A stretch of DNA of 64,000 bases, taken from positions 1-64,000 of the forward strand of contig JACQZN010000012.1 in the NCBI GenBank assembly GCA_016213845.1. Direction: 5' to 3'. Shown piece after piece: positions 25,089 to 36,100 of the stretch. Each line of letters begins with the position of its first letter. Position 1 is the stretch's first letter. The notes beneath the pieces are model-generated. The model saw nothing but the letters and a program-made list of their open reading frames with translations, was not told the DNA's origin and made no database searches. The stretch is from Candidatus Wallbacteria bacterium. GTDB taxonomy: Bacteria; Muiribacteriota; UBA6191; JACPRK01. A program made the translations under genes and the position numbers.

Positions 25089-26090
25089 ATGCCCCGCCCG
25101 CTCCTGGCCGTCGTCGCCCTCCTCCTGGCCGTCACCGCTTCGGCAGCCGACTGGCGCTCATGGTTGCCGTCGGGGCAGCGCGCCGCCGCCGTCGTCCAAG
25201 GTGCCATCGTCGCTTCGGGACACGTCGAGGCCACCGAGCACCACCTGGCTGCGAAGGTGGGCGGCCGGATCGAGGAGGTCGCCTTCGAGGAGGGCGACCG
25301 CGTGCGCGCCGGGCAGACGCTCGCGCGAATCTCCACCGTCGATGCACGCCTCGCGCTCGCCGCGGCGCGGGCCGAGCAGTCGGTGACCGAGGCCGAGCTC
25401 GCGCTGCGCCTGGCCGGCTCACGCTCCGAGGACATCGCCGACGCGCTGGCTCAGGTCCGCCGAGCCGAAACCGATCTGGCCGCCGCCGAACGCGACCTCT
25501 CCCGCGACCGGGCACTCCTCACCGGCGGCGCCGGGACGAAGAAGACGCGCGACGACTCCCGCGCCCGCCGCGATGCAGCCACATGGGCGCTCGAGTCCGC
25601 CCGCGAGCGGCTCAGCAAGTTGCGCGCCGGAAGCCGCGCCGAGGAGATCGCGCTGGCCCGCGCACGGGTGGCCGCCGCCGGGGCCCGCGTCGCCCAGGCC
25701 GCCCAGGAGCTCGAAGACGCCTGCATCACCAGCCCCATCGACGCCGTGGCCACGGAGAAGCTTGCCGAGAAAGGCGAGCTGGCCTCTCGCGGAACGCCCG
25801 TCGCGGTCGTCACCGACCTTGCCCACCCCTGGCTCACCGTCTACGTCATGGAGCCCGACCTGGGCCGCGTGCGACTGGGCCAGGAGGCGACCGTCTTCAC
25901 CGACGATGGCTCGACGCGCAAGGGGCGGGTCGCCTTCATCTCGACGCAGGCCGAGTTCACGCCCAAGAACGTCCAGACGCCGGACGAGCGGGCCAAGCTG
26001 GTCTTCCGCGTGAAGCTCCGGCTCGACAACTCGGACGGCCTCTTCAAGCCGGGAATGCCGGCCTCCGCCCGGCTGACGGAGGCGAAGTGA
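25089..26090 (+). CDS. Membrane fusion protein (HlyD/YbhG family)
   Basis: 333 residues. Signal peptide (LLAVVALLLAVTASAA) without lipobox Cys. Lipoyl-type half motifs HHLAAKVGGRIEEVAFEEGDRVRAGQTLARI (about 55-85) and CITSPIDAVATEKLAEKGELASRGTPVAVV flank an alpha-helical hairpin (about 90-205, rich in Ala/Arg/Glu). The beta-barrel part contains VYVMEPDLGRVRLGQEATVF. Periplasmic adaptor linking the ABC-2 exporter to an outer-membrane channel (not in the window). 2 nt after tetR; its stop overlaps the GTG of the first ATPase. Confidence 0.9.
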   Translation: MPRPLLAVVALLLAVTASAADWRSWLPSGQRAAAVVQGAIVASGHVEATEHHLAAKVGGRIEEVAFEEGDRVRAGQTLARISTVDARLALAAARAEQSVTEAELALRLAGSRSEDIADALAQVRRAETDLAAAERDLSRDRALLTGGAGTKKTRDDSRARRDAATWALESARERLSKLRAGSRAEEIALARARVAAAGARVAQAAQELEDACITSPIDAVATEKLAEKGELASRGTPVAVVTDLAHPWLTVYVMEPDLGRVRLGQEATVFTDDGSTRKGRVAFISTQAEFTPKNVQTPDERAKLVFRVKLRLDNSDGLFKPGMPASARLTEAK

Positions 26091-27019
26091 GCACCGAGCC
26101 GATCGTCCTCGTCAGCCGCCTGACGCACCGTTACGCGACGACGCCCGCGGTCGACGAGCTCGACCTGGGTGTGGAGCCGGGCGAGATGTTCGGACTCATT
26201 GGACCCGATGGAGCCGGTAAGACGACGACCCTGCGGGCCGTGCTGGGGCTCGTGCGGCCCTCGTCCGGCACTGTCCGCACCTGCGGCCTCGATCCGGTGA
26301 GACAGCGGCGCGCCCTGACGGCAAAGGTCGGCTACCTTGCGCAGCGCTTCTCGCTCTACGGCGACCTTACCGTGGACGAGAACATCGCCTTCTTCGCCGA
26401 GCTTCACGGCGTGCAGAACTGGAGGCCCCGGCGCGACAGCCTGCTCGAGCTCGTGCGGATGACGCCCTTCCGCGGCCGGCTTGCCGATCGGCTCTCGGGT
26501 GGGATGAAGCAGAAGCTGGCCCTGGCCTGCACGCTGGTCCACACGCCCGAGCTGCTGGTGCTCGATGAGCCGACCACCGGCGTCGACCCGGTATCGCGGC
26601 GCGACTTCTGGAAGTTGCTGGCTCGAGTGCAGCGAGACGGCCTGACGATCCTCTTGACCACGCCCTATCTCGACGAGGCCGAACGCTGCAGCCGGGTGGC
26701 ATTGCTGGACCGCGGGCGGCTGCTCGCGCTCGATACCCCGGATCGGCTCCGCGCCGAAGGCGCCCAGCCGATGGTGGAGTTGCTGGCCCGGCCGCGCCGC
26801 CGGGCCGCAGAGCTCTTGCGCGGCGTCGACGGCGTCACCGGCATCGAGCTCTTCGGCGAGCGGCTGCACGTCGCCCTGCGACCCGGCTCGGAAGTGAGCG
26901 CCGAGGCGCTGAGCAAGTCCCTCCGCGAGGCCGGTTGCGAAGTCGAAGTCGCACAGCCGATGGCGCCCTCGCTGGAGGACGTCTTCATCCGCCGGATCGA
27001 AACGGCCTCGAGGGACTGA
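26087..27019 (+). CDS. ABC transporter ATPase 1 (YbhF N-half-like)
   Basis: 310 residues from GTG overlapping the adaptor stop by 4 nt. Walker A GPDGAGKTTT, signature LSGGMKQKLALA, Walker B LLVLDEPTTGVDP, and the switch His replaced by TTPYLDEAERC (usually TTHYLDEAE): the H-loop histidine is Pro here. In E. coli YbhF two ATPase halves are fused; here they are separate genes. The half with the altered H-loop would form a degenerate ATP site with its partner. Confidence 0.92.
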   Translation: MSTEPIVLVSRLTHRYATTPAVDELDLGVEPGEMFGLIGPDGAGKTTTLRAVLGLVRPSSGTVRTCGLDPVRQRRALTAKVGYLAQRFSLYGDLTVDENIAFFAELHGVQNWRPRRDSLLELVRMTPFRGRLADRLSGGMKQKLALACTLVHTPELLVLDEPTTGVDPVSRRDFWKLLARVQRDGLTILLTTPYLDEAERCSRVALLDRGRLLALDTPDRLRAEGAQPMVELLARPRRRAAELLRGVDGVTGIELFGERLHVALRPGSEVSAEALSKSLREAGCEVEVAQPMAPSLEDVFIRRIETASRD

Positions 27020-27023
27020 CCGC

Positions 27024-27959
27024 GTGGCGATCGCCGTGGAGGTCCGCGAGCTGACGAAGGCCTTCGGGGCTTTCACGGCGGTGGATCGCATCAGCTTCTC
27101 CGTCGACCAGGGGGAAGTCTTTGGATTCCTCGGCTCCAACGGCGCCGGTAAGTCGACTGCGATCCGGATGCTCTGCGGACTGCTGCGCCCGACCTCGGGG
27201 GAGGCCCGGGTGCTGGGCCTCGACGTCGCCCGGGAACCCGAGGCCGTGAAGCGCGCGATCGGTTACATGAGCCAGCGGTTCAGCCTCTACGAGGACCTGA
27301 CCGTGAGGCAGAACCTGCGCTTCTTCGGTGGCGTGTACGGGCTGCGCGGCGCCACGCAGGCCGATCGGGAAGGGTGGGCGATCGAGATGGCCGGCCTGGC
27401 GGGCAAGGAAGATCTGCTCACGGGCGAGCTGCCGGGCGGGTGGAAGCAGCGGCTGGCTCTCGCCTGCGCCGTCATGCACCGTCCGCGCGTGGTCTTCCTG
27501 GACGAGCCCACGGGCGGAGTCGATCCGATCTCCCGGCGACGCTTCTGGCGGCTGATCGACAGCATGGCCGCGGACGGCGTCACGGTATTCGTGACGACCC
27601 ACTACCTGGACGAGGCCGAGCACTGCGGGCGGATCGCGCTGATGCACGCCGGACGGCTCAGCGCGCTCGGAACCGTCGGGCAGCTCAAGGAAGTCTTCGC
27701 GGGCCGCGCCGTGCTCGAGGTCGCGGCGCCCCGGGTGACGGAGGCGCTCGATGCTCTGGGCGAGTGCGACTGGGTGCTGGAGACGTCCGTCTTCGGCACA
27801 CGGCTGCACGTCGTCGTGCGTGACGCAGCCGAGGGAACCCGGCTCGTCGAGCAGAAACTGAGAGAGCGCGGGAACACCCCGCAGCGCGTGGCGCGCATCG
27901 TGCCATCTCTGGAGGACGTCTTCATCCATCATGTGGAAAGGGAGGGCGGCCTCGGATGA
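27024..27959 (+). CDS. ABC transporter ATPase 2 (YbhF C-half-like)
   Basis: 311 residues from GTG, 4 nt after ATPase 1. Walker A GSNGAGKSTA, Q-loop YMSQRFSLYEDLTV, signature LPGGWKQRLALA (LSGGQ-like but altered), Walker B VVFLDEPTGGVDP, and an intact H-loop TTHYLDEAEHC. Paralogous to ATPase 1; the pair energises export through the two permeases. Overlaps permease 1 by 4 nt. Confidence 0.93.
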   Translation: MAIAVEVRELTKAFGAFTAVDRISFSVDQGEVFGFLGSNGAGKSTAIRMLCGLLRPTSGEARVLGLDVAREPEAVKRAIGYMSQRFSLYEDLTVRQNLRFFGGVYGLRGATQADREGWAIEMAGLAGKEDLLTGELPGGWKQRLALACAVMHRPRVVFLDEPTGGVDPISRRRFWRLIDSMAADGVTVFVTTHYLDEAEHCGRIALMHAGRLSALGTVGQLKEVFAGRAVLEVAAPRVTEALDALGECDWVLETSVFGTRLHVVVRDAAEGTRLVEQKLRERGNTPQRVARIVPSLEDVFIHHVEREGGLG

Positions 27960-29044
27960 GAAAGATCGCGGTCGTCGCCCTCAAGGAGCTGCGCCAGGTG
28001 TCGCGGGACCCATTGAGTCTGCTGATGTTGCTGGGGCTGCCTGCGATGATGCTGGTGCTTTACGGCTACGCGATCAGCTTCGACGTCCGGCACGTAGCAC
28101 TGGCTGTGCAAGATCGCGACCGGACGAGGGCGTCCCGTGAACTTGTCGCGACCTTCGTCAACTCGAGCTTCTTCGACGTCGCCGCAAACCCGCAGCCGGG
28201 CGACGACCTCGAGGCGCTCACGCAGAGGCTCGTGGCCAAGGCGATTCTCGTCATCCCCGAGGGCTACGCGCGCGAGCTGCACGCCGGGCGGCCGTCGCCG
28301 GTGCAGTTCCTCGTCGACGGCGCCGACGCCAACACCGCGACGACAATCCTCGGCTACGCGGATGCGCTGCTTGCGAGCACGGCCGGCGCCCGACGCCAGC
28401 CGATCCGGTACCAGCCGCGGGTATGGTACAACCCGGAGCTCAGCTCCACGCGGTTCCTGGTGCCGGGACTGATGGGGATGCTCTTGATGCTGACGGCGGT
28501 ACTCTCGACGGCGATGTCGATCGTGCGGGAGAAGGAACGCGGCACGCTCGAACAGATCCGGGTATCGCCCATCTCCGGCTTGCAGTTCATCCTGGGAAAG
28601 ACGTTGCCCTACCTCGGGATCTCGCTGCTGGCGGCGGCGATCATTCTCCTTGCCGCGCGCGTGCTGTTCGGGATCGCGGTGCGCGGTTCGTACCTCGAGC
28701 TGTTGGGCCTCACGTTGCTTTACCTGACGGGCGCGCTCGGGCTGGGGCTGCTGGTGTCGACGGTGGCCGATTCGCAGGCACTGGCCTTCCAGCAGGCGCT
28801 GCTCGTGTCGATGCTCCCGTCCGTGCTGCTCTCGGGCTTCATCTTCCCGATCGCCAACATGCCGGAGTGGCTGCGCGCAATCACCTGCGCCGTGCCGGCC
28901 CGCTTCTACCTGGTGGCGTTGCGAGGCGTCATCTTGAAGGGCGCCCCGCTCGAGGTCTACAGCGAGCAGGTGGCGGCGCTGGCCGCCTTCGCTGCCGTGA
29001 TGCTGGTCCTTGCGACTCGGCGGCTCGCCAGAGAGGTGGCCTGA
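27956..29044 (+). CDS. ABC-2 type permease 1 (YbhS/YbhR-like)
   Basis: 362 residues. One N-terminal membrane segment (LSLLMLLGLPAMMLVLYGYA), a periplasmic domain of about 140 residues with VWYNPELSSTRFLVPG, then five segments with the MSIVREKERGTLEQIRVSPI coupling element typical of ABC-2 exporters. 4-nt overlap with ATPase 2. Confidence 0.92.
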   Translation: MRKIAVVALKELRQVSRDPLSLLMLLGLPAMMLVLYGYAISFDVRHVALAVQDRDRTRASRELVATFVNSSFFDVAANPQPGDDLEALTQRLVAKAILVIPEGYARELHAGRPSPVQFLVDGADANTATTILGYADALLASTAGARRQPIRYQPRVWYNPELSSTRFLVPGLMGMLLMLTAVLSTAMSIVREKERGTLEQIRVSPISGLQFILGKTLPYLGISLLAAAIILLAARVLFGIAVRGSYLELLGLTLLYLTGALGLGLLVSTVADSQALAFQQALLVSMLPSVLLSGFIFPIANMPEWLRAITCAVPARFYLVALRGVILKGAPLEVYSEQVAALAAFAAVMLVLATRRLAREVA

Positions 29045-29046
29045 GC

Positions 29047-30162
29047 GTGTACGTCCTCTGGCGAGTCATCGTCAAGGAGCTGCTGCAGCTGGGGCGCGAT
29101 CGGAAAATGCTGCCGATGATCTTCGTCGCGCCGATCGTGCAGATCGTCATCTTCGGCTTCGCCGTCGACACCGACGTGCGGCTGGTGCCTATGGTCCTGG
29201 TCGACCAGGATGGAACCGCAGCCAGCCGGGAGCTGGTCCATCGCTTTTCCGGCTCCGGCTACTTCCGTCTGGAGGGCAGCGAGGCCAGCGTCGGGGGCGT
29301 CGAGCGTTGGCTCGAAGCGGGCCGCGCACAGCTGGCGCTGGTGATCGGACCGGGCTATGGCGAGCAGCTCGCGCGAGGCGGCCGGCCCAGGGTGCAGGCG
29401 ATCGTCGACGGCACCGACGCGAACTCGGGCACGGTGGCAATGGGCTATGCGGCCAGCATCGTGGCCGGCAAGGGCCGCGAAGTCGTCCTCCAGAAACGGG
29501 GCGGCCGCACCCCGCCGGTGCCGTACGCCGTGCCGCGCGTCTGGTACAACCCCGACCTGGAGAGCCGCTGGTTTTACGTGCCGGCCGTGCTCGGGATGAT
29601 CCTGATGATGATGACGATGCTGCTGTCGTCAATGGGAGTGGTGCGGGAGAAGGAGATCGGAACGATGGAGCAGATCATCGTGACGCCGATACGGCCGTGG
29701 CAGCTGATCGTCGGCAAGCTCTTCCCGTTCGCCGCCATTGGCATCGTTCAGGTGGTGCTCGTCACCGTCGTGGCGGTGCAGGGCTTCGGAGTCCCGCTTC
29801 GCGGCTCCTTCCTGCTGCTCCTGGCGCTGACGCAGCTATTGTTCCTCAACACGCTCGGACTGGGGCTGCTGGTCTCGACCTTGGTGTCCAACCAGCAGCA
29901 GGCGATGATGATGTCGGCCTTCTGTCTGATGGTTCCGATGATCTACCTCTCGGGGCTGCTCTTTCCGATCGAGAACATGCCCGCCGCGATCCGACCGTTC
30001 ACCTGGGTCATCCCGCTGCGTCATTACGCCGAGATCCTTCGCGGTATCTTCCTTCGTGGCTCGGGCCTGGATGTGCTCTGGCCGCAGGCCGCCGCGCTTG
30101 CCGGGCTGGGTGTGGCGATCCTGGCGGTCGCCGTGGGCCGATTCCAGAAGACGCTGGATTGA
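29047..30162 (+). CDS. ABC-2 type permease 2 (YbhR/YbhS-like)
   Basis: 371 residues from GTG 2 nt after permease 1. Same topology as its paralogue: N-terminal segment (MLPMIFVAPIVQIVIFGFAV), periplasmic domain with VWYNPDLESRWFYVP, coupling element VVREKEIGTMEQIIVTPI, five further membrane segments. Last gene of the operon, ending 7 nt before the convergent giant gene with no obvious terminator in between. Confidence 0.92.
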   Translation: MYVLWRVIVKELLQLGRDRKMLPMIFVAPIVQIVIFGFAVDTDVRLVPMVLVDQDGTAASRELVHRFSGSGYFRLEGSEASVGGVERWLEAGRAQLALVIGPGYGEQLARGGRPRVQAIVDGTDANSGTVAMGYAASIVAGKGREVVLQKRGGRTPPVPYAVPRVWYNPDLESRWFYVPAVLGMILMMMTMLLSSMGVVREKEIGTMEQIIVTPIRPWQLIVGKLFPFAAIGIVQVVLVTVVAVQGFGVPLRGSFLLLLALTQLLFLNTLGLGLLVSTLVSNQQQAMMMSAFCLMVPMIYLSGLLFPIENMPAAIRPFTWVIPLRHYAEILRGIFLRGSGLDVLWPQAAALAGLGVAILAVAVGRFQKTLD

Positions 30163-30169
30163 TCGGAGG

Positions 30170-33100
30170 CTACCCGCGCCTCTTCCGCCGGGCGACCAGA
30201 AGCAGCAGCACCAGCGGCAGCCAGGCTGCGGCCGATGGGCTGGCGGCGGACAGGTGGCAGCCGCCGCCAGAACCCGTGGCGACGGCCCCCGCGGCGGACT
30301 GGGAGCCGGGCGGAAGAACGAGCGCGGCAAGGACCTTATCGAGGATGCTCGAGTCCAGGAAGAGCGTGCCGGAGTCGCCCAGGGTGAGCTGGGTCGCGCC
30401 GCCATTGATGAACTGCAGAGCGTAGCTGCGCAGGATCGACTTGGCGACAATAGGGGTCCCGTCGGCCTGGACTTGCTCCAGCGTCATGACGTCCCCGGAA
30501 CGGGTGGAACCGGGGAGCACCACGCCGTCGATGGTCGCGCCGCCCTCGGCGGAGGCCCGGGCCGGTGCGGGCGATAACGCCCGCTCGCCGAGGAAGAGCT
30601 GCAAGTAGACCTGCGCGCTCGAGAGATTGGAGCAATCGGAGCTGGTCGTCTCGGTGCCGGCTTGCAGGGCCGCGACGTTGAACGGCGCGCTGCGGTCGCG
30701 GCCGTTGTCAACGAAGAGTGAAAAGACATACCGGGTCCGTCGATTTCTGCCGATGCGGGGCATCACGAAGGTCGTGATGCGCGCAGAGGGGTTGCTCAGC
30801 ACGATGGCCGGACCGGCCAGCTGCCGCCAGACGAAGGCCAGCGGCTTGCCGATTCGAGGCTTGGCCGCGCTCACCTCGCCGAAATTGGCGGAGTCGGAGC
30901 CGTCCAGCGTCACCGTCCGGTCGTTCTCCGGGGCGTCGCCCGGGACGGTTGGCGGGCAGACGGTGCCGACGGCCACGGGCACGCTCACCTCGGAGCTGTC
31001 GACGATGACGCTGATCCTTCGCCGAACGCTCACGCCGGTGGGCCGCCCGTCCAAGCCCAGCCTGTCGGCGACGGCCTCGAAGACGTGGACGCGAGAAGTA
31101 GTCGGCTGAAACGAGGTCCGCGACACCGCGCTGGTCGTGTCGGTATCCGCCGCGGGCGAGAGCAGGACGGTGGGGCCGTCGACCTGGTTCCAGAGGAGCC
31201 TGTGACGCGCAGCGCCCGGGCTGGAACGGAAGGTGGCCGTCAGGGCGACGCGGACAGGGAGGGTGACACGCAGGCTTCGCGGCGTTCCGACCCGCACGCC
31301 GTCGCCGTCGTCTTCGCCCGTGGCCGTGGCGGTCGCACCTTGGGACTCGATGGATGAAACGACGGTCAGGGAGGGCGCGGCCTCGTCCTCCGGCAGCGCC
31401 AGAACGGAGATGGGCGCGGCAGGCCCCGCAACGCCCTTCGGGTCGGTCACGGTCAACTCGAAGGAGTAGATCCCTTGCCGCGGCGGGATGTAGCTCACGA
31501 CCGCCGCGGTGGCCGACGGCAAGAGTGCCACGCTCTCGCCTCGGGTCTGGCGCCAGAGGTAGGTAAGCCTCTGGAGGTCCCCCGGATCGTCGTCGAAGCT
31601 GCCGTCCCCACGCAACACCACGCGTTGCCCTGCAGCGAACGCCAGCACCGGGTCCTGCGCCATCGCCGAACGCATCCGCTCCTGGTCCTCGGCGAGGGCC
31701 TCCGCGGTGGGCGGATCATTCTCGAGCGAGACCAGCACCTGGACGCGGGCCGGCACGCTCTCGAAGCGGCCGTTGGAGACGACCAGCTCGAACACGTAGG
31801 CCCCCTCGACGTCCGGCACGAACGTCGGAACGGAGGAGGCGGCCCCCGAGAGGACGGTCACGTTGGAGGAGGCTGGAACCAGGAGTCCGCCCAGAGCATC
31901 CCGGGCCACAGTCCACTGGTAAGTCAGCGGCAGGCCCTTCGGGTCGACGCTCTCGTGGCCGTCGAGCCGCACGAAGGAGCGCAGGTTCAGGGGCTTCCCG
32001 GCATCGTCCGTAGCCGGGACCACGGTGGGATCGGGGAAGCAGCGCGAGACGACGCCGGGACTGTCGAAACGGAGCCGATAGGAGGCGTCGATCCCGGGGT
32101 CGGCCCGAGGCACCAGCGTCGACGGGTCATTCGCCACGACCGTCACTTCATCCGCCGACTCCACGACCCCGTCCGAAACCGCCATTCGGAACCGGTAGAC
32201 CCCCGCGGCGGCCAGGCTCGTGCTGCCCGCCGCCAGGTCCGTGCGGAACGTGACCGTGGGGTTCGGCGCCGAGCGGTCGCTGAAGGTCACGAGCGTGGTC
32301 AAATCGGGCGAGGCCACGGTCCGATCGGGAGAAGCCGCGACGGTCCAGCGGTACGTCAGCGGGTCGCCGTTCGGGTCGCTGGAGTCGCGTCCGTCGAGCT
32401 CGATCGTGGCGCTGGCCTGAAGTCCGGCTGGCAGGCCGTCCCTTGGCAAGATGAGGCTCCGGTCCGCGCCGGCGTCGGCCGACGGAACACCGTTCTCGAT
32501 CGTGACCGAAACGCCGGTCGTGGCCGTGCCGCCCCCGGCCGATTCGACCGTCAAGGCGAAGGCGTAGGTCCCTGCCCGGCGCGCGTCGTAGCGGGCCACG
32601 GCCGCCGATGAGCCGAACCCCGCGGCGCCCGTCGGGGCGCTGGTGAGCGACCAGGTGTAGGTGACCACGTCCAAGGGCTGCCCCGTCGGTCCCCGGGAGC
32701 CGCTGCCGTCCAGCTCGATCACCTGCGGACCTCCGCGGACCGATTGAGTCCGAATGGCGGCCGTCGGTGGCGAGTCCGCGTTCACGGCGACGGCCCCCGT
32801 CGTCACGCCGCCGCGCCCGTCGCTAGCTGTGAGCTGGAAGACGTAGCTGCCGGGCGCTTCGGGCGTGAAGGACGGGCTGGCGCTGTCCGCTCCGGCGAGC
32901 ACCACCGTCGGACCCGTGCCGCCCGATCGGACCCACGCGTAAGCGACCATGTCGCCGTCCGGATCGGATACCTGCGCCGCGAGGGTGACGACTGCACGCA
33001 AGCTCACCGCCCGGGTCGGGCCGGCGACCACCACCGGAGCAGCATTGGCCGCCGCGGGCGCGGCGACCGTCACGGTGACCCGAGAGACCGCGCTGCTGCC

Positions 33101-36100
33101 CTGTCCGTCCGTGACGGTCAGCTCGAAGGTGTAGCTTCCCGCCACGACGGGCGTGAACGACGGCGTCGGCGCCGCGGGGTCCGCCAGCGGGACCGCGGGG
33201 CCCGTACCTCCATCTCGCCGCCACGCGTACGTGATTGGCCCGCTCTCCGGGTCGACCCCGGAGCCATTGAGTCGCACGCTGGGACCAAGCACCACCGTAC
33301 GGTCCGCGCCCGCGTTGGCGGAGGGCGCCAGATTCCCCACGGGCGACTGCACCGCGGTCAGGGTGACGGCAGACGTCCCCCGGCCTCCCCGGCCGTCGGT
33401 AACGGTCAGTGCAAAGACATAGCTGCCCGGCGCCGTCGGTGTGAAGGACGGTGCGACGCTCGCAGCGTCGTTCAGCTGAATCGCCGGACCCGTGCCGCCG
33501 GAACGGGTCCACGCAAAGGCGACCGGATCGCCGTCCGCGTCGAATCCGTCACCCGACAGGCTCGCGAGGGCGCCGACCGCCACCGTCCGCGACGTCCCGG
33601 CGCTGGCCACCGGCTGCGTGTTGGCCGCCACCGTCACGGTCCGCGCCGAGCGGGCGCCGGCCGGATCAGACACGGTGAGCGTGAACTCGTAGGTTCCGGC
33701 CGCTACTGGCGTGAAGCGAGCCGTGGCGCTGGCGGCATCGCTCACGGCCACGGTCGGGCCTGTGCCGCCGCTGCGGGCCCAGGAATAGGTCAGTGCGTCC
33801 CCGTCCGGGTCCGTCGCCGATCCGGCGAGCACGGCCTGCGAACCAAGGTTGACCGTGCCCGGCGCCGAAGCGGCCCCAACCGGCGCCCGGTTCGCCTCGA
33901 CGGTAACCGTCGCCGATGCGGCCGCGACGCCCCCGCGGCCGTCGGAGACCGTCACCGTGAAGACGTAGGTGCCTGCGCTGGAAGGCGTGAAGCTCGGCGC
34001 AGCGGTCCCGGCATCGCTCAACACGACCGTCGCCCCGGTGCCGCCGGTTCGGGCCCACGAGTACGCAACCGCGTCGCCGTCGGGATCGGTGGCGCTTCCC
34101 GAAAGTGTTACCGGGGCGCCGCGGGCCACGGTCTGATCGGCGCCGGCCCCCGCGGTCGGCGGACGATTGGGGGGCGGCGCATCGACGGCCTGGACCGTGA
34201 CCGAAGCGGTGGCGCTCCCGCCGCGCCCGTCGGACACGCCGAGCTCGAAGGAGTAGGTGCCAGCCTGGGGCGGTATGAAACTGGGCGTAGGCACGGCCGG
34301 GTCGCTGAGTGCGACGGCGGGGCCGGTCCCGCCGGTTCTGTTCCATGCGTACGTGATCGGGTCGCCATCGGGATCGGAAGCCGAGCCCGCGAGGACCACC
34401 GGGGTTCCCGTCGTCACCGTCTGCCCGGCACCCGCGTTGGCCGACGGAGGCAGATTGGACTGCGTAGCCGGGACGACCGTCACAGTCACGGAAGCGCTCG
34501 AGCTCCCGCCACGCCCGTCGGAAACGGTGAGCACGAAGGTGTAGGTGCCCGTCGCTGCAGGTGTGAACGTTGGCTGCGGGCCGTCGGGCCCAGCGAGGGT
34601 CACGGCGGGGCCGTTGCCGGGAGCCGCCGAGCTCCGGACCCACGAAAAGCCGAGCAAGTCGCCGTCCGCGTCGGCGCCCGAGCCTGAGAGCGTCACGAGC
34701 CTGTCGACCGGGACCGTCTGATCGGAACCGGCGCTGGCGATGGGAAGCGTATTGACCGTGACGGTGACCGAGGCCGTGCCCACGCCTCCGCGCCCGTCGC
34801 TGGCGGTGACGGTGAAGACGTAGGTGCCAGCGACGACGGGCCTGAAGGAAGGTGTCGACGACGTCGAGTCGGTGAGCAGAACGACCGGGCCGGTGCCGCC
34901 GCTGCGAGTCCACGAGTAGCCGATCGGGTCGCCGTTCGGGTCGACGGCGGAGCCCGAAAGAGTTACCCGGCTGCCCGCGTTGACCGTGAAATCGGAACCC
35001 GCCGCCGCGACCGGCGCGCCGTTGGCCGTCACCGTCACCTCGGAGACACTGACGCCGCCCCGGCCGTCGGTGACGGTGAGGGTGAAAGTGTAGCTGCCAG
35101 CCACGGGCGGCGTGAAGGTCGGGTTGGCTGTGGAGGCACCGACGAGCGCCACTGCGGGCCCCGACCCAGGCGCAGAGGACTTCCGGGCCCAAGAGAAGGC
35201 GAGAGGATCACCGTCGGCATCGGAGGCGGTACCGGCCAGGGTCACGGGGCTGCCGAAGGGCACGGTCCTGGGTGGACCGGCGCTGGCAACGGGCAGCGTG
35301 TTGGCGAGGATCGTCACCTCCGCTGCCGCGGAGCCGCCGCGCGAGTCGAGCACGGTCAGCGAGAACAGATAGCTGCCGGCTTGGGTCGGCGTGAAGGACG
35401 CCCGTGCGGAGGCAGCATTGGCCAGGGTAACGGCCGGCCCCGAGCCGCCCGTGCGTGACCATGAATAGGTGAGCGCGTCGCCGTCGCCGTCGCTTGCGGA
35501 GCCAGCCAGCGTCACCGGGGTGCCCAGGTTGACGGTGAGCTCGTTGCCGGCACTCACGGTCGGCAGCGAGTTCACTGCGATCTCGACGGCGCTGGTAGCG
35601 CTGTCGGACTGTCCATCGCTGACGGTGAGGAGAAATCGGTAACTGCCCGCGACGGGCGGCGTGAACGTCGGGGTCGGGAAAGTCGGGTCGTCGAGCGTGA
35701 CAGCGGGTCCGGTGCCGCCGTTTCTGGTCCAGGAGTAGAAGACGGGATCGCCGTCGCCGTCGATGCCGCCGCCCTGCAGCGTCACGGGCAGACCGGGAGG
35801 CACGAGCCTGTCGGCGCCGGCGAAGGCCGAGAATCGCTGACCGCTGGCCAGCTCCCAGGTATCACCACTCGCGCTGGGTGCGAGCCCTCCAAAAACCACG
35901 GATCGGCCGAACGCGGCAGCATAGGCGAACCCGAATGCGGCGCGCGTCGGGGGCCTGAACGCCCCCGTGACCACGGGCCTCCATCCCGAGGCGTCGAGCT
36001 CGTGCGTATCGTCGAGGTCGCCCGAGTTGCCACGGCCTCCAAAGAGGACGAGGCGTTGACGCACCGTGTCGAAGTCGAGTCCATGGGCGAACCGCTCGGG

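Noticed and set aside
31475..34687. Long plus-strand frames antisense to the PKD array (31475-32611, 32744-34687)
   Set aside because: Arg/Gly-rich, repeating with the same period as the PKD modules; mirror images of the repeat in the real gene.
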